From contig CAVCIY010000082.1 in NCBI GenBank assembly GCA_963602445.1, positions 1 through 13,162 on the forward strand: DNA of 13,162 nt, in the 5' to 3' direction. A program made the translations under genes and the position numbers. Origin of the DNA: Alangreenwoodia sp963602445. GTDB taxonomy: Bacteria; Bacillota; Clostridia; Peptostreptococcales; Anaerovoracaceae. The notes beneath the pieces are model-generated. The model had not been told where the DNA came from. It saw only the letters and a program-made list of their open reading frames with translations, and did no database searches. Positions 7,165 through 13,162 of the stretch are shown here, piece after piece. Every line of letters begins with the position of its first letter. Position 1 is the first letter of the stretch.

Positions 7165-7983
7165 TTATGCAGTCTTTGCTGCCTTTGCCGGCTTTGGAAG
7201 CTTTATGATAGCACCCGTAGGGCATTCCTTTGCGCATAAGCCGCAATTCTTGCAAAGAGCAGGGTCGATAACGGCTTTGTTGTCTTCAACCTTGATTGCG
7301 CCGAATTTACATGCCTTTTCGCACTTCTTGCATCCAATACAGCCTGCTTCGCAAGCTTTTCTTGTGACAGCGCCCTTGTCATGTGAGCTGCATGAGACGT
7401 AAACTGTATTTTTCTTAGGGATGAGAGCGATAAGGTCATTTGGACAAGCCTTTGCACAGGCACCGCAGCCTACGCAGTTTTCTCTGTCAACCCATGCGAC
7501 ACCGTTTACAACTCCGATAGCGTTGAAGTTGCATGCCGATACGCAGTCTCCGTAACCGAGACAGCCGTGACCGCAAGCACCCACGCCACCGTAGAAAGTC
7601 TTGATAGCCTTACATGAAGGAATTCCCTGATATTCAAAGATATCTTCGGTTTTGTTGTCATATCCGCCGCACATTACTACAGCGCATTTTTCTTCAACTT
7701 CACCGACAGAAGTGCCCATTATCTCAGCGAGCTTAGCGCTTACGGCAGGGCCGCCTACAGGACATCTGTTCAGCTCAGCGCCGTTTTCTACGATTGAGCT
7801 TGCATAATCAGAGCATCCCGCAAATCCGCATCCGCCGCAGTTTGCGCCCGGAAGAGATTCTGTGAGCTGTTCGACTCTTTCATCCACAGGAACATACATA
7901 ACCTTAGCGGCTACTGTAAGAAGTACACCCGAAACGATACCGATGGCACATACGATAATGATAGGAATTAAATATAATGTCAT
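7165..7983 (-). CDS. rnfB: RnfB, ferredoxin-accepting iron-sulfur subunit
   Basis: RnfB is the subunit that takes electrons from reduced ferredoxin and passes them into the Rnf complex at the cytoplasmic face. The 272-residue product has one N-terminal membrane helix (about 4-27), then the Fe-S domain with C49, C52, C57 and C74. A Cys-rich region follows (C137, C141, C147, C151), then three further CxxCxxCxxxC sets: C170-C180, C215-C225 and C244-C254. It ends in a Lys/Ala-rich tail (KPAKAAKTA). The ATG lies 7 bases after AAGGAGG, which overlaps the end of rnfA; the intergenic gap is 12 bases. It is the last gene of the operon, as in clostridial rnfCDGEAB. Identification is firm. Confidence 0.96.
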   Translation of the reverse strand: MTLYLIPIIIVCAIGIVSGVLLTVAAKVMYVPVDERVEQLTESLPGANCGGCGFAGCSDYASSIVENGAELNRCPVGGPAVSAKLAEIMGTSVGEVEEKCAVVMCGGYDNKTEDIFEYQGIPSCKAIKTFYGGVGACGHGCLGYGDCVSACNFNAIGVVNGVAWVDRENCVGCGACAKACPNDLIALIPKKNTVYVSCSSHDKGAVTRKACEAGCIGCKKCEKACKFGAIKVEDNKAVIDPALCKNCGLCAKECPTGAIIKLPKPAKAAKTA

Positions 7984-7995
7984 GTCTTAACCTCC

Positions 7996-8580
7996 TTAAC
8001 CGAATATGCCTTCAACTACTCCGCTGAATCCCATGAAGGATACAGAAAGAATAGATGCAGCGATAAGTACAGAAGGGACGCCCTTAAGGAATGAAGGAAT
8101 ATCAGCATATTCCATCTTGCCTCTTACGCCTGAGAAGAGAATCATCGCGAGGAAGAAACCGAGGCCGGCACCCAGAGCGTTTGCCAGTGACTCAGCAAAG
8201 CCGTATCCGTAGTCGATGTTGTTTACTGTTACACCGAGTACGCAGCAGTTCGTCGTGATAAGCGGCAGGTATACGCCCAATGATCTGTAAAGAGAAGGTA
8301 CATACTTCTTAAGTACAAGCTCTACGAGCTGTACGAGAGCTGCGATTACAAGAATGAATACTACTGTCTGCATATAGCCGATTCCGTTTGGATCGAGCAG
8401 GAATTCCTGTATAGGCCATGTAGCTGCAGTTGCGAGAACCATTACGAATGTAACGGCAATCGACATACCGGTAGCTGAGTCAAGCTTCTTTGATACGCCC
8501 AGGAACGGACATATTCCGAGGAATTGGGACAGTACATAGTTGTCAACGAGAATGAGGGATATAATGATTTTAATGATCAT
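7996..8580 (-). CDS. rnfA: RnfA, membrane relay subunit
   Basis: This 194-residue integral membrane protein has about six hydrophobic helices and the usual family length. Together with RnfE it forms a pseudo-symmetric pair in the membrane. The half-helix motifs LGICPFLGVS (C24) and TTNCCVLGV (C112/C113) are present. In related Rnf/Nqr complexes the equivalent cysteines hold a [2Fe-2S] cluster at the middle of the membrane; this ligation is inferred from the family. The ATG lies 2 bases after the rnfE stop and depends on an AAAGGAGG (8593-8600) inside the rnfE coding end, at a rather long spacing of 12 bases. Translation is therefore likely coupled to rnfE. Confidence 0.96.
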   Translation of the reverse strand: MIIKIIISLILVDNYVLSQFLGICPFLGVSKKLDSATGMSIAVTFVMVLATAATWPIQEFLLDPNGIGYMQTVVFILVIAALVQLVELVLKKYVPSLYRSLGVYLPLITTNCCVLGVTVNNIDYGYGFAESLANALGAGLGFFLAMILFSGVRGKMEYADIPSFLKGVPSVLIAASILSVSFMGFSGVVEGIFG

Positions 8581-8582
8581 AA

Positions 8583-9389
8583 TTATTTGTCGCCTCCTTT
8601 CGCATCATCTGCATCAGGAGCGACGCCCTCAGCGGCAGCCTCAGGAGCTTCAGCGGCAGCAGCCTCAACGGCAGCTTTCTTAGCCTCAGCTTCAGCCTTA
8701 GCGGCAGCAATCCTTGCAGCTTCTTCTTCAGCAGCTTTTATAGTTGCCTCATCGCCAGGGCATCCCGAACAGCTGAATTCTTTGTTCATATTTGTATTTG
8801 TAATCTTCGCAACGATAGCAGTGAGGATACCAAATACGAAGAATCCGCCCGGAGCCATTACGAATATAGCCATAGGAGTGATAGCGTCTGCAGTAACAGA
8901 CATTCCGAGGAATGTGCCTGAACCGAAGAATTCTCTGATCGTACCCATGCAGAAGAGTGCAAGAGTAAAACCGAGGCCCATGCCGATGCCGTCGAGTGCG
9001 GAATCAACAACGCTGTTCTTGCTTGCGAACATCTCGGCTCTTCCGAGGATGATGCAGTTTACAACTATCAACGGTATATAAAGACCGAGTGAAGCGTTGA
9101 GTGAAGGCAAATAAGCCTGGAGCAGGAACTGAACAACAGTTACGAATCCTGCGATTACTACGATATAACACGGTATACGAACTTTCTCAGGAATAATATT
9201 CTTGAGAAGTGAGATTACGATATTTGAGCAGACTAAAACTGCCATTGCAGAGAGACCCATTCCTGCGCCGTTTAGAGCTGAAGTCGATGTCGCAAGTGAA
9301 GGACATGTACCGAGAAGCAAAACGAGAGTCGGGTTCTCTTTGATTATGCCTTTAGTGAGAATGGCGAACTTACTGGTTTTGTTTTCCAT
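8583..9389 (-). CDS. rnfE: RnfE, membrane relay subunit with Ala/Glu-rich C-terminal tail
   Basis: RnfE is the partner of RnfA in the membrane. The 268-residue product has the conserved half-helices LLGTCPSLA (C29) and VVNCIILGRAE (C112) and about six membrane segments up to residue 200. It is longer than a typical RnfE because of a C-terminal extension: CSGC (207-210), then about 45 residues almost wholly of Ala, Glu and Lys that should form a charged helix, ending DADDAKGGDK. The tail should face the cytoplasm. Its codons also supply the ribosome binding site of rnfA. The start ATG overlaps the rnfG stop in the form TAATG. Core identity is firm; the tail's role is unknown. Confidence 0.95.
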   Translation of the reverse strand: MENKTSKFAILTKGIIKENPTLVLLLGTCPSLATSTSALNGAGMGLSAMAVLVCSNIVISLLKNIIPEKVRIPCYIVVIAGFVTVVQFLLQAYLPSLNASLGLYIPLIVVNCIILGRAEMFASKNSVVDSALDGIGMGLGFTLALFCMGTIREFFGSGTFLGMSVTADAITPMAIFVMAPGGFFVFGILTAIVAKITNTNMNKEFSCSGCPGDEATIKAAEEEAARIAAAKAEAEAKKAAVEAAAAEAPEAAAEGVAPDADDAKGGDK

Positions 9390-9967
9390 TATTTCACACC
9401 TCCCAATTCATCATATGCGGCAAGAGCGTACTTTACGCAACCGTAGATACCGTTTGAGGAAACAGTAGCGCCCGTAACCTCTGAGACATTGCTGTCCTTC
9501 TTGATGCTGTCAACATCGTCGAGAGCGTCTAAGCCTACGTAAGTGTCCTTAAGATATTCGCTGTCATGTGCTTTGGTTCCAAGTCCCGGAGTATCCGAAT
9601 GATCCGTAACCTTCACGCCTGTGATGACGCCGTCAGCATCCATGCCGACCATAACAGTGATAGTGCCGCCAAATGACTTATTTTCTACTGTAGCTACAGC
9701 GCCGAGGCCTGTGTCTTCATAATAATATTCTGTAACGCCTTCAGGAAGAGGATCTGCGTCACACGCCGTAAAAGAGCCTGCTCCCGGAAGAACCTCGAGA
9801 CGAGCCGCATCCGCAGTTTCTTTGTTTATCTTCTCAATCTGACCTTTTGTGAGCTGATATGTAAATGCCAGCGCACCTGAGATAACGAGGCAGATAATCA
9901 GCAGAATAACAGTAGGGCCTATCATACCGTCCTTGAAAGGGACTTTATTTGTATTTTCGTTTGTCAT
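9389..9967 (-). CDS. rnfG: RnfG, covalent-FMN subunit
   Basis: RnfG is anchored by one N-terminal helix (about 15-37), with the remainder outside the membrane. It carries an FMN bound covalently through a threonine, passing electrons within the Rnf chain. The FMN-binding domain motif EVTGATVSS (163-171) fits the S/T-G-A-T-x-S/T flavinylation signature, and GLGTKAHD precedes it as in the family. The length of 192 residues is normal. The ATG is 2 bases beyond the rnfD stop and uses AAGGAGG within the rnfD end. The flavin transferase (ApbE) needed to attach FMN is not encoded in this window. Confidence 0.95.
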   Translation of the reverse strand: MTNENTNKVPFKDGMIGPTVILLIICLVISGALAFTYQLTKGQIEKINKETADAARLEVLPGAGSFTACDADPLPEGVTEYYYEDTGLGAVATVENKSFGGTITVMVGMDADGVITGVKVTDHSDTPGLGTKAHDSEYLKDTYVGLDALDDVDSIKKDSNVSEVTGATVSSNGIYGCVKYALAAYDELGGVK

Positions 9968-9969
9968 AA

Positions 9970-10992
9970 CTACTTTGCACCTCCTTCAGCAGCAGCCTTC
10001 TTGGCAGCTTTTTCCGCTTTCTTGGCTTCTCTTGCAGGAGCACCGTAAATAATCTTTTCGAAAATAGTATCAATATGCGGAGTGAGGATATTCATGAGCA
10101 GGATCGAGAAGGAAACGCCTTCAGGATAAGCACCAAATATTCTGATCAGCATAGTGATAATACCGCATCCGATACCAAATACAATCTTTCCGCCGTTTGT
10201 GTAAGGAGTAGTTGCATAATCAGTTGCCATGAAGAAGGCACCAAGCATTACGCCGCCGGCACAAATCTGCCAGATTGGATTCAGACCTGCGATAAGTGAG
10301 ATAACAGCAACCGTAGCGAGGAAAGCCACAGGAGTTTCCGCACGGATAACTCCGATCAGAATGAGGAAGAGACCTCCTGTGAGAAGTGCAAGTGCACAAA
10401 CCTCACCCATAGAACCGCCTGTAGTACCAAAGAGCATGTCCTTAAGTGAGAAGGCAGCTTCAGCTTCCTGCGCGCCGCTTTCTGCAAATACTCCAAGAGG
10501 AGTAGCGGAAGTGACTGCGTCCGCAGAAGTAAGGAGATTCTGCCCCGGCTCTGCCCATGTAGTCATGTCAGTTGCAAATGAGATAAAGAGAACGATTCTT
10601 GCCGTGATGGCAGGATTCGCAAAGTTCGAACCAAGACCGCCGAAGAATTGTTTTACTACTATAATAGCTACAAATGAACCGATGATTGCTTCCCAATAAG
10701 GCATAGTGACAGGAACGTTCATCGCAATGAGAAGACCTGTGACGCATGCACTGAGATCACCTGCGGTATTTGGCTTTTTAAGAATTTTTTCATATGCCCA
10801 TTCGAAGAATACTGCAGTTGCCATGCAGACGAGAGCCAGGATAATAGCTCTGAATCCGAAAATGACAGCTGATGCTATAAGTGCGGGCATAAGGGCAATA
10901 ATAACTGCCAGCATAACTTTTTGTGTACTGGTCGAATCAACTATGTGAGGATTCGAAGTTACCAGCAGATTTGAATGCTTTGAAGTTTTCAT
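9970..10992 (-). CDS. rnfD: RnfD, membrane covalent-FMN subunit
   Basis: This 340-residue integral membrane protein of the NqrB/RnfD family is a core part of the cation-pumping module. It has about ten hydrophobic segments, the conserved KQFFGGLGSNFANPAITAR (114-132), and the covalent FMN site DAVTSATPLG (158-167). The site reads TSAT rather than the S/TGAT of RnfG; Thr164 is the expected FMN acceptor. MATDYATTP lies further on, as in the family. The protein ends in a Lys/Ala-rich tail (AREAKKAEKAAKKAAAEG). Start ATG follows the rnfC stop directly, with AAGGAGG (11004-11010) in the rnfC end at 11-base spacing. Confidence 0.95.
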   Translation of the reverse strand: MKTSKHSNLLVTSNPHIVDSTSTQKVMLAVIIALMPALIASAVIFGFRAIILALVCMATAVFFEWAYEKILKKPNTAGDLSACVTGLLIAMNVPVTMPYWEAIIGSFVAIIVVKQFFGGLGSNFANPAITARIVLFISFATDMTTWAEPGQNLLTSADAVTSATPLGVFAESGAQEAEAAFSLKDMLFGTTGGSMGEVCALALLTGGLFLILIGVIRAETPVAFLATVAVISLIAGLNPIWQICAGGVMLGAFFMATDYATTPYTNGGKIVFGIGCGIITMLIRIFGAYPEGVSFSILLMNILTPHIDTIFEKIIYGAPAREAKKAEKAAKKAAAEGGAK

Positions 10993-12300
10993 TTATATAC
11001 CGGCCTCCTTTAAAAATGCCTTGGCAAGTACGTTCGTAAATGCAAGAGGCTTCTTAGCAGGACATACGTACGAACAGCTTCCGCATGACATGCATTCTGT
11101 TACGGCAAGTTCCTTAAGCTTCTGGGCATTTGCATTCTCATATGCCTTGGAAATAAGACCAGGCATAAGACCTGCAGGGCATCCTCTGTAGCATCTGCCG
11201 CAGTTGATGCACGGAGTAGGCTCGGCAATGGCAGCCTGAGCAGCATCAAAGAAGAGAACAGAACCTGTATTTTTTACTGTAACCATACCGTCGCTGTTTT
11301 GGGCTTTGCCCATCATAGGGCCGCCGGCTATGATCTTTGCGGGATCAGCCTTGTATCCGCCGCAAAATTCGACGATATCATAATACTTTGTGCCGATAGG
11401 AACAACTACATTGCCCGGGTTTGCAACAGCATCACCGGCAATAGTAACAGTTCTTGATGTAAGAGGCATACCTGTTCTGAAGTAAGAACCTATAGCCATG
11501 ATCGAGGTGACATTTGAAAGTATGCATCCTACAGATGCAGGAAGCTGACCTGCTTTGAGAGTTTTTCCGGCAGTCTCATGAATGAGAACTCTTTCTGCGC
11601 CTTGCGGATAGGTACTTCTGAGAACCTTAACCTCTGCGCCCGCAACATCTTTGAGAGCTTCACCAATCTTCTTGATAGCGTCAGGCTTGTTGTTTTCAAT
11701 GCCTACATAGCACTTAGAAAGATTGAGATACTTCATGATGAGCTTTATGCCGGAGATGATATCCTCAGTATGCTCGAGCATGTTTCTGTGGTCGGATGTG
11801 ATAAAAGGCTCACATTCGGCACCGTTTACGATGAGTGTGTCACACTCGTCGAGATTTGCGGGATTCAGTTTGACGTGAGTGGGGAAAGACGCTCCGCCCA
11901 AACCGACAACTCCGCTGTCTCTTACTGCTTTTACAAACTCATCCTTCGTAGAAACCTTCGGAATCTTCAGATCAGGACAAATCTCCTGCTTGCCGTCAGT
12001 GGCTATCACTACGAAGGTGTCGACAGAGCCCATTGCGGTACGCATCTCCTCAATAGAGACAACCTCACCCGAAACACTTGAGTGAACAGGTGCGCTGATA
12101 GGTGCGTCAACATCTCCGATAAGCTGGCCCACTGTAACTCGGTCACCCTTGCTCACGAGTGGCTGACACGGTTTGCCAATGTTTTGAGACATGGAGATAT
12201 AGACTTTTTCCGGAACCGGCATGATGACAGATTCAGCAGAAGCAGTATCTTTGTGATGGCTAACGTGAATGCTGTTCATCTTGTTGGAAAATAATCCCAT
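10993..12300 (-). CDS. rnfC: RnfC, NAD(H)-binding iron-sulfur subunit
   Basis: RnfC is the peripheral cytoplasmic subunit where NAD+ is reduced. The 435-residue product has an N-terminal lipoyl-like sandwich (about 40-80, with SAPVHSSVSGEV), then a complex-I 51-kDa-like nucleotide/FMN domain with GLGGASFPTHVKL (133-145) and NGAECEP (159-165), and a SLBB-like region. Two [4Fe-4S] sets follow: C364, C367, C370, C374 and C403, C406, C409, C413. It has no long Ala-rich C-terminal extension of the kind seen in some proteobacterial RnfC. The ATG lies 7 bases from GGAGG (in AAAGGAGGAG). It is first in the operon, about 65 bases after the predicted transcription start. Confidence 0.96.
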   Translation of the reverse strand: MGLFSNKMNSIHVSHHKDTASAESVIMPVPEKVYISMSQNIGKPCQPLVSKGDRVTVGQLIGDVDAPISAPVHSSVSGEVVSIEEMRTAMGSVDTFVVIATDGKQEICPDLKIPKVSTKDEFVKAVRDSGVVGLGGASFPTHVKLNPANLDECDTLIVNGAECEPFITSDHRNMLEHTEDIISGIKLIMKYLNLSKCYVGIENNKPDAIKKIGEALKDVAGAEVKVLRSTYPQGAERVLIHETAGKTLKAGQLPASVGCILSNVTSIMAIGSYFRTGMPLTSRTVTIAGDAVANPGNVVVPIGTKYYDIVEFCGGYKADPAKIIAGGPMMGKAQNSDGMVTVKNTGSVLFFDAAQAAIAEPTPCINCGRCYRGCPAGLMPGLISKAYENANAQKLKELAVTECMSCGSCSYVCPAKKPLAFTNVLAKAFLKEAGI

Positions 12301-12371
12301 AAAATCTCCTCCTTTCTTGGAAAAAAAACGATTTATAAAATAAGTCCCGTTTATATTATTTTACGTTATTA

Positions 12372-12401
12372 AGTATACATTATTTCTTACGAATAAGTCA
12401 A
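12372..12401 (-). promoter_or_regulatory. Promoter of the rnfCDGEAB operon
   Basis: On the minus strand TTGACT (12396-12401) is followed after 18 bases by TATACT (12372-12377). Each box is 5 of 6 to consensus, and the distance to the rnfC start gives a leader of about 65 bases. The -10 lies within the word AATGTATACT, which recurs at 6771-6780. Confidence 0.65.
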
Positions 12402-12774
12402 TAAAAAACGCTTAAAATCAAGGAATTTCAACGATTCTTAGCACAGTAATAATTCGCGTGGGCAAATTGAATGACAATAAAATATCACATATTCATCACA
12501 TTTTTGAAGACGATTTTTATATGTCACAAAGAGAAAATCCGGTGTCAAAAAAAACGAGATTATTGTTTTGGTCAATCAATTTTCTTGTTGATTATAGCGT
12601 GTGCGGGTGTTAAAATCAGAATACTGAAAAGAGGGTGCAGGTGCACTGTCTTTTTACAAGTAAATTGTACTTTTGTTTTTTTGCGGGAACAATGTCAAGA
12701 GTGATCGCTCGGATGAATGGTATACATTGTTAAGAATAATACATATGCATAGTCAAGAATTTTTTGACTGTACA

Positions 12775-13162
12775 ATGAAAAGTCGGCGCCGCAAAAATGT
12801 AAAATCGATGTCGGAAGAGATGTCGCAAAATGAAAAATCGGTGCGTGAAAAATCCGGTGTGCGAGACGAGAATGAAAAAGTTCGCTGCTCGGGGGAAAGT
12901 TCAGTGATCGAAGTTGAGAAATCGATAGGTGAAATAAAATTCGTTGCTTGTGGGAATTTAATATGCGAGGCGGAAGATTCGGCGCCCGAGACGAAAATCG
13001 GTGCCCGGAGCGGAGAAAATCGGCACCCGGAGCGTAGGATGTGCGATGTGAGAAAACACGGAAGCGGTATGGCGCGAGAGTATGAAAGCGTTGCCCGGAG
13101 CGGAGAAAATCGGCACCCGGAGCGCAGGATGTGCCGTGTGAGAAAACACGGAAGCGGTATGG
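12775..13162 (+). CDS. Uncertain partial open frame across the repeat array
   Basis: From the ATG at 12775 the frame stays open for 129 codons to the window edge without a stop. The product would be Arg/Glu/Ser/Lys-rich, with a 30-residue repeat containing ARSGENRHPERRMC and VRKHGSGM. There is no ribosome binding site before the ATG, no recognised domain, and the same DNA is open on the minus strand at 12958-13149. Because the repeat period (90) is a multiple of three, one stop-free unit stays open when copied, so the length of the frame is weak evidence. I favour non-coding repeat DNA. Confidence 0.2.
   Translation, partial: MKSRRRKNVKSMSEEMSQNEKSVREKSGVRDENEKVRCSGESSVIEVEKSIGEIKFVACGNLICEAEDSAPETKIGARSGENRHPERRMCDVRKHGSGMAREYESVARSGENRHPERRMCRVRKHGSGM
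13003..13162. repeat. Two 70-bp direct repeats at 90-bp period, running off the window
   Basis: Copies at 13003-13072 and 13093-13162 differ at 3 of 70 positions. Each starts gcccggagcggagaaaatcg. The second reaches the window edge, so more copies may follow. Within the unit a shorter word, gaaaatcgg-(tg/ca)-cccggagcg, occurs at 12993-13012, 13015-13034 and 13105-13124. Looser relatives occur back to about 12800. Confidence 0.92.

Larger units (their letters stand above)
12402..13162. other. Intergenic region turning into a degenerate repeat array
   Basis: From 12402 to about 12770 the sequence is AT-rich with no convincing gene. A 77-codon + strand frame (12471-12704) has no ribosome binding site and unremarkable composition. 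Small symmetries include GTGCAGGTGCAC near 12640 and AGTCAA/TTGACT (12751-12769). From about 12780 the sequence becomes richer in G+C and is built from variants of gaaaatcggtgc, becoming regular after 12990. Confidence 0.6.

Noticed and set aside
7037..7255. Minus-strand frame with repeated ARTGS motifs overlapping the end of rnfB
   Set aside because: It starts inside rnfB in another frame and owes its repeats to the GC-rich direct repeats after the rnfB stop.
12471..12704. 77-codon frame with a hydrophobic stretch
   Set aside because: No ribosome binding site or promoter suited to it, unremarkable composition, and no family resemblance.
13003..13162. CRISPR array at the repeat-rich end
   Set aside because: The 70-bp copies are longer than CRISPR repeats, the intervening 20 bases are too short for spacers, the repeats are not dyad-symmetric, and no cas gene is nearby.

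Overview
The window looks like chromosomal DNA from a low-to-mid G+C anaerobic Firmicute, probably a member of the Clostridia. The main reasons are a complete rnfCDGEAB operon in clostridial order, strong AGGAGG-type ribosome binding sites, AT-rich intergenic DNA with sigma-A-like promoters, and a eukaryotic-type HisA. The genus cannot be fixed from the sequence alone. No tRNA, rRNA, CRISPR array, insertion sequence or phage gene was seen.

Layout. Positions 1-479 are AT-rich and hold no convincing gene. A solitary hisA (480-1301, TTG start) is closed by a hairpin terminator. A strong extended -10 promoter (1430-1457) then starts a three-gene operon on the + strand: a cytoplasmic BspA-type leucine-rich-repeat protein (1478-2320), a large protein with an N-terminal DUF2201 metallopeptidase-like domain, a roughly 340-residue acidic linker and a C-terminal vWA-like domain (2338-4791), and a MoxR-type AAA+ ATPase (4815-6365). 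It ends at a long hairpin terminator (6422-6475). Positions 6366-7164 are non-coding. They contain a good orphan promoter facing a perfect 18-bp bidirectional terminator, which together could define a short RNA, and a pair of imperfect GC-rich direct repeats. The six rnf genes run on the minus strand from 12300 down to 7165, from a promoter at 12372-12401. The right end (12402-13162) has no recognisable gene but becomes a degenerate GC-rich repeat array that ends in two near-identical 70-bp copies spaced 90 bp apart. A reading frame stays open through that array to the window edge.

How the genes work together. The Rnf proteins form a membrane complex that couples electron transfer from reduced ferredoxin to NAD+ with export of Na+ or H+. 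RnfB takes electrons from ferredoxin, RnfC carries the NAD(H) site, RnfD and RnfG carry covalent FMN, and RnfA and RnfE form the membrane relay. The + strand trio has the form of a MoxR/vWA chaperone pair (compare RavA-ViaA, NorQ-NorD, CbbQ-CbbO) with a leucine-rich-repeat protein as a likely third partner. Its target is unknown. The vWA protein lacks the catalytic Glu of the zincin motif, so it is more likely a scaffold than a protease. This operon is the best candidate in the window for an undercharacterised system.
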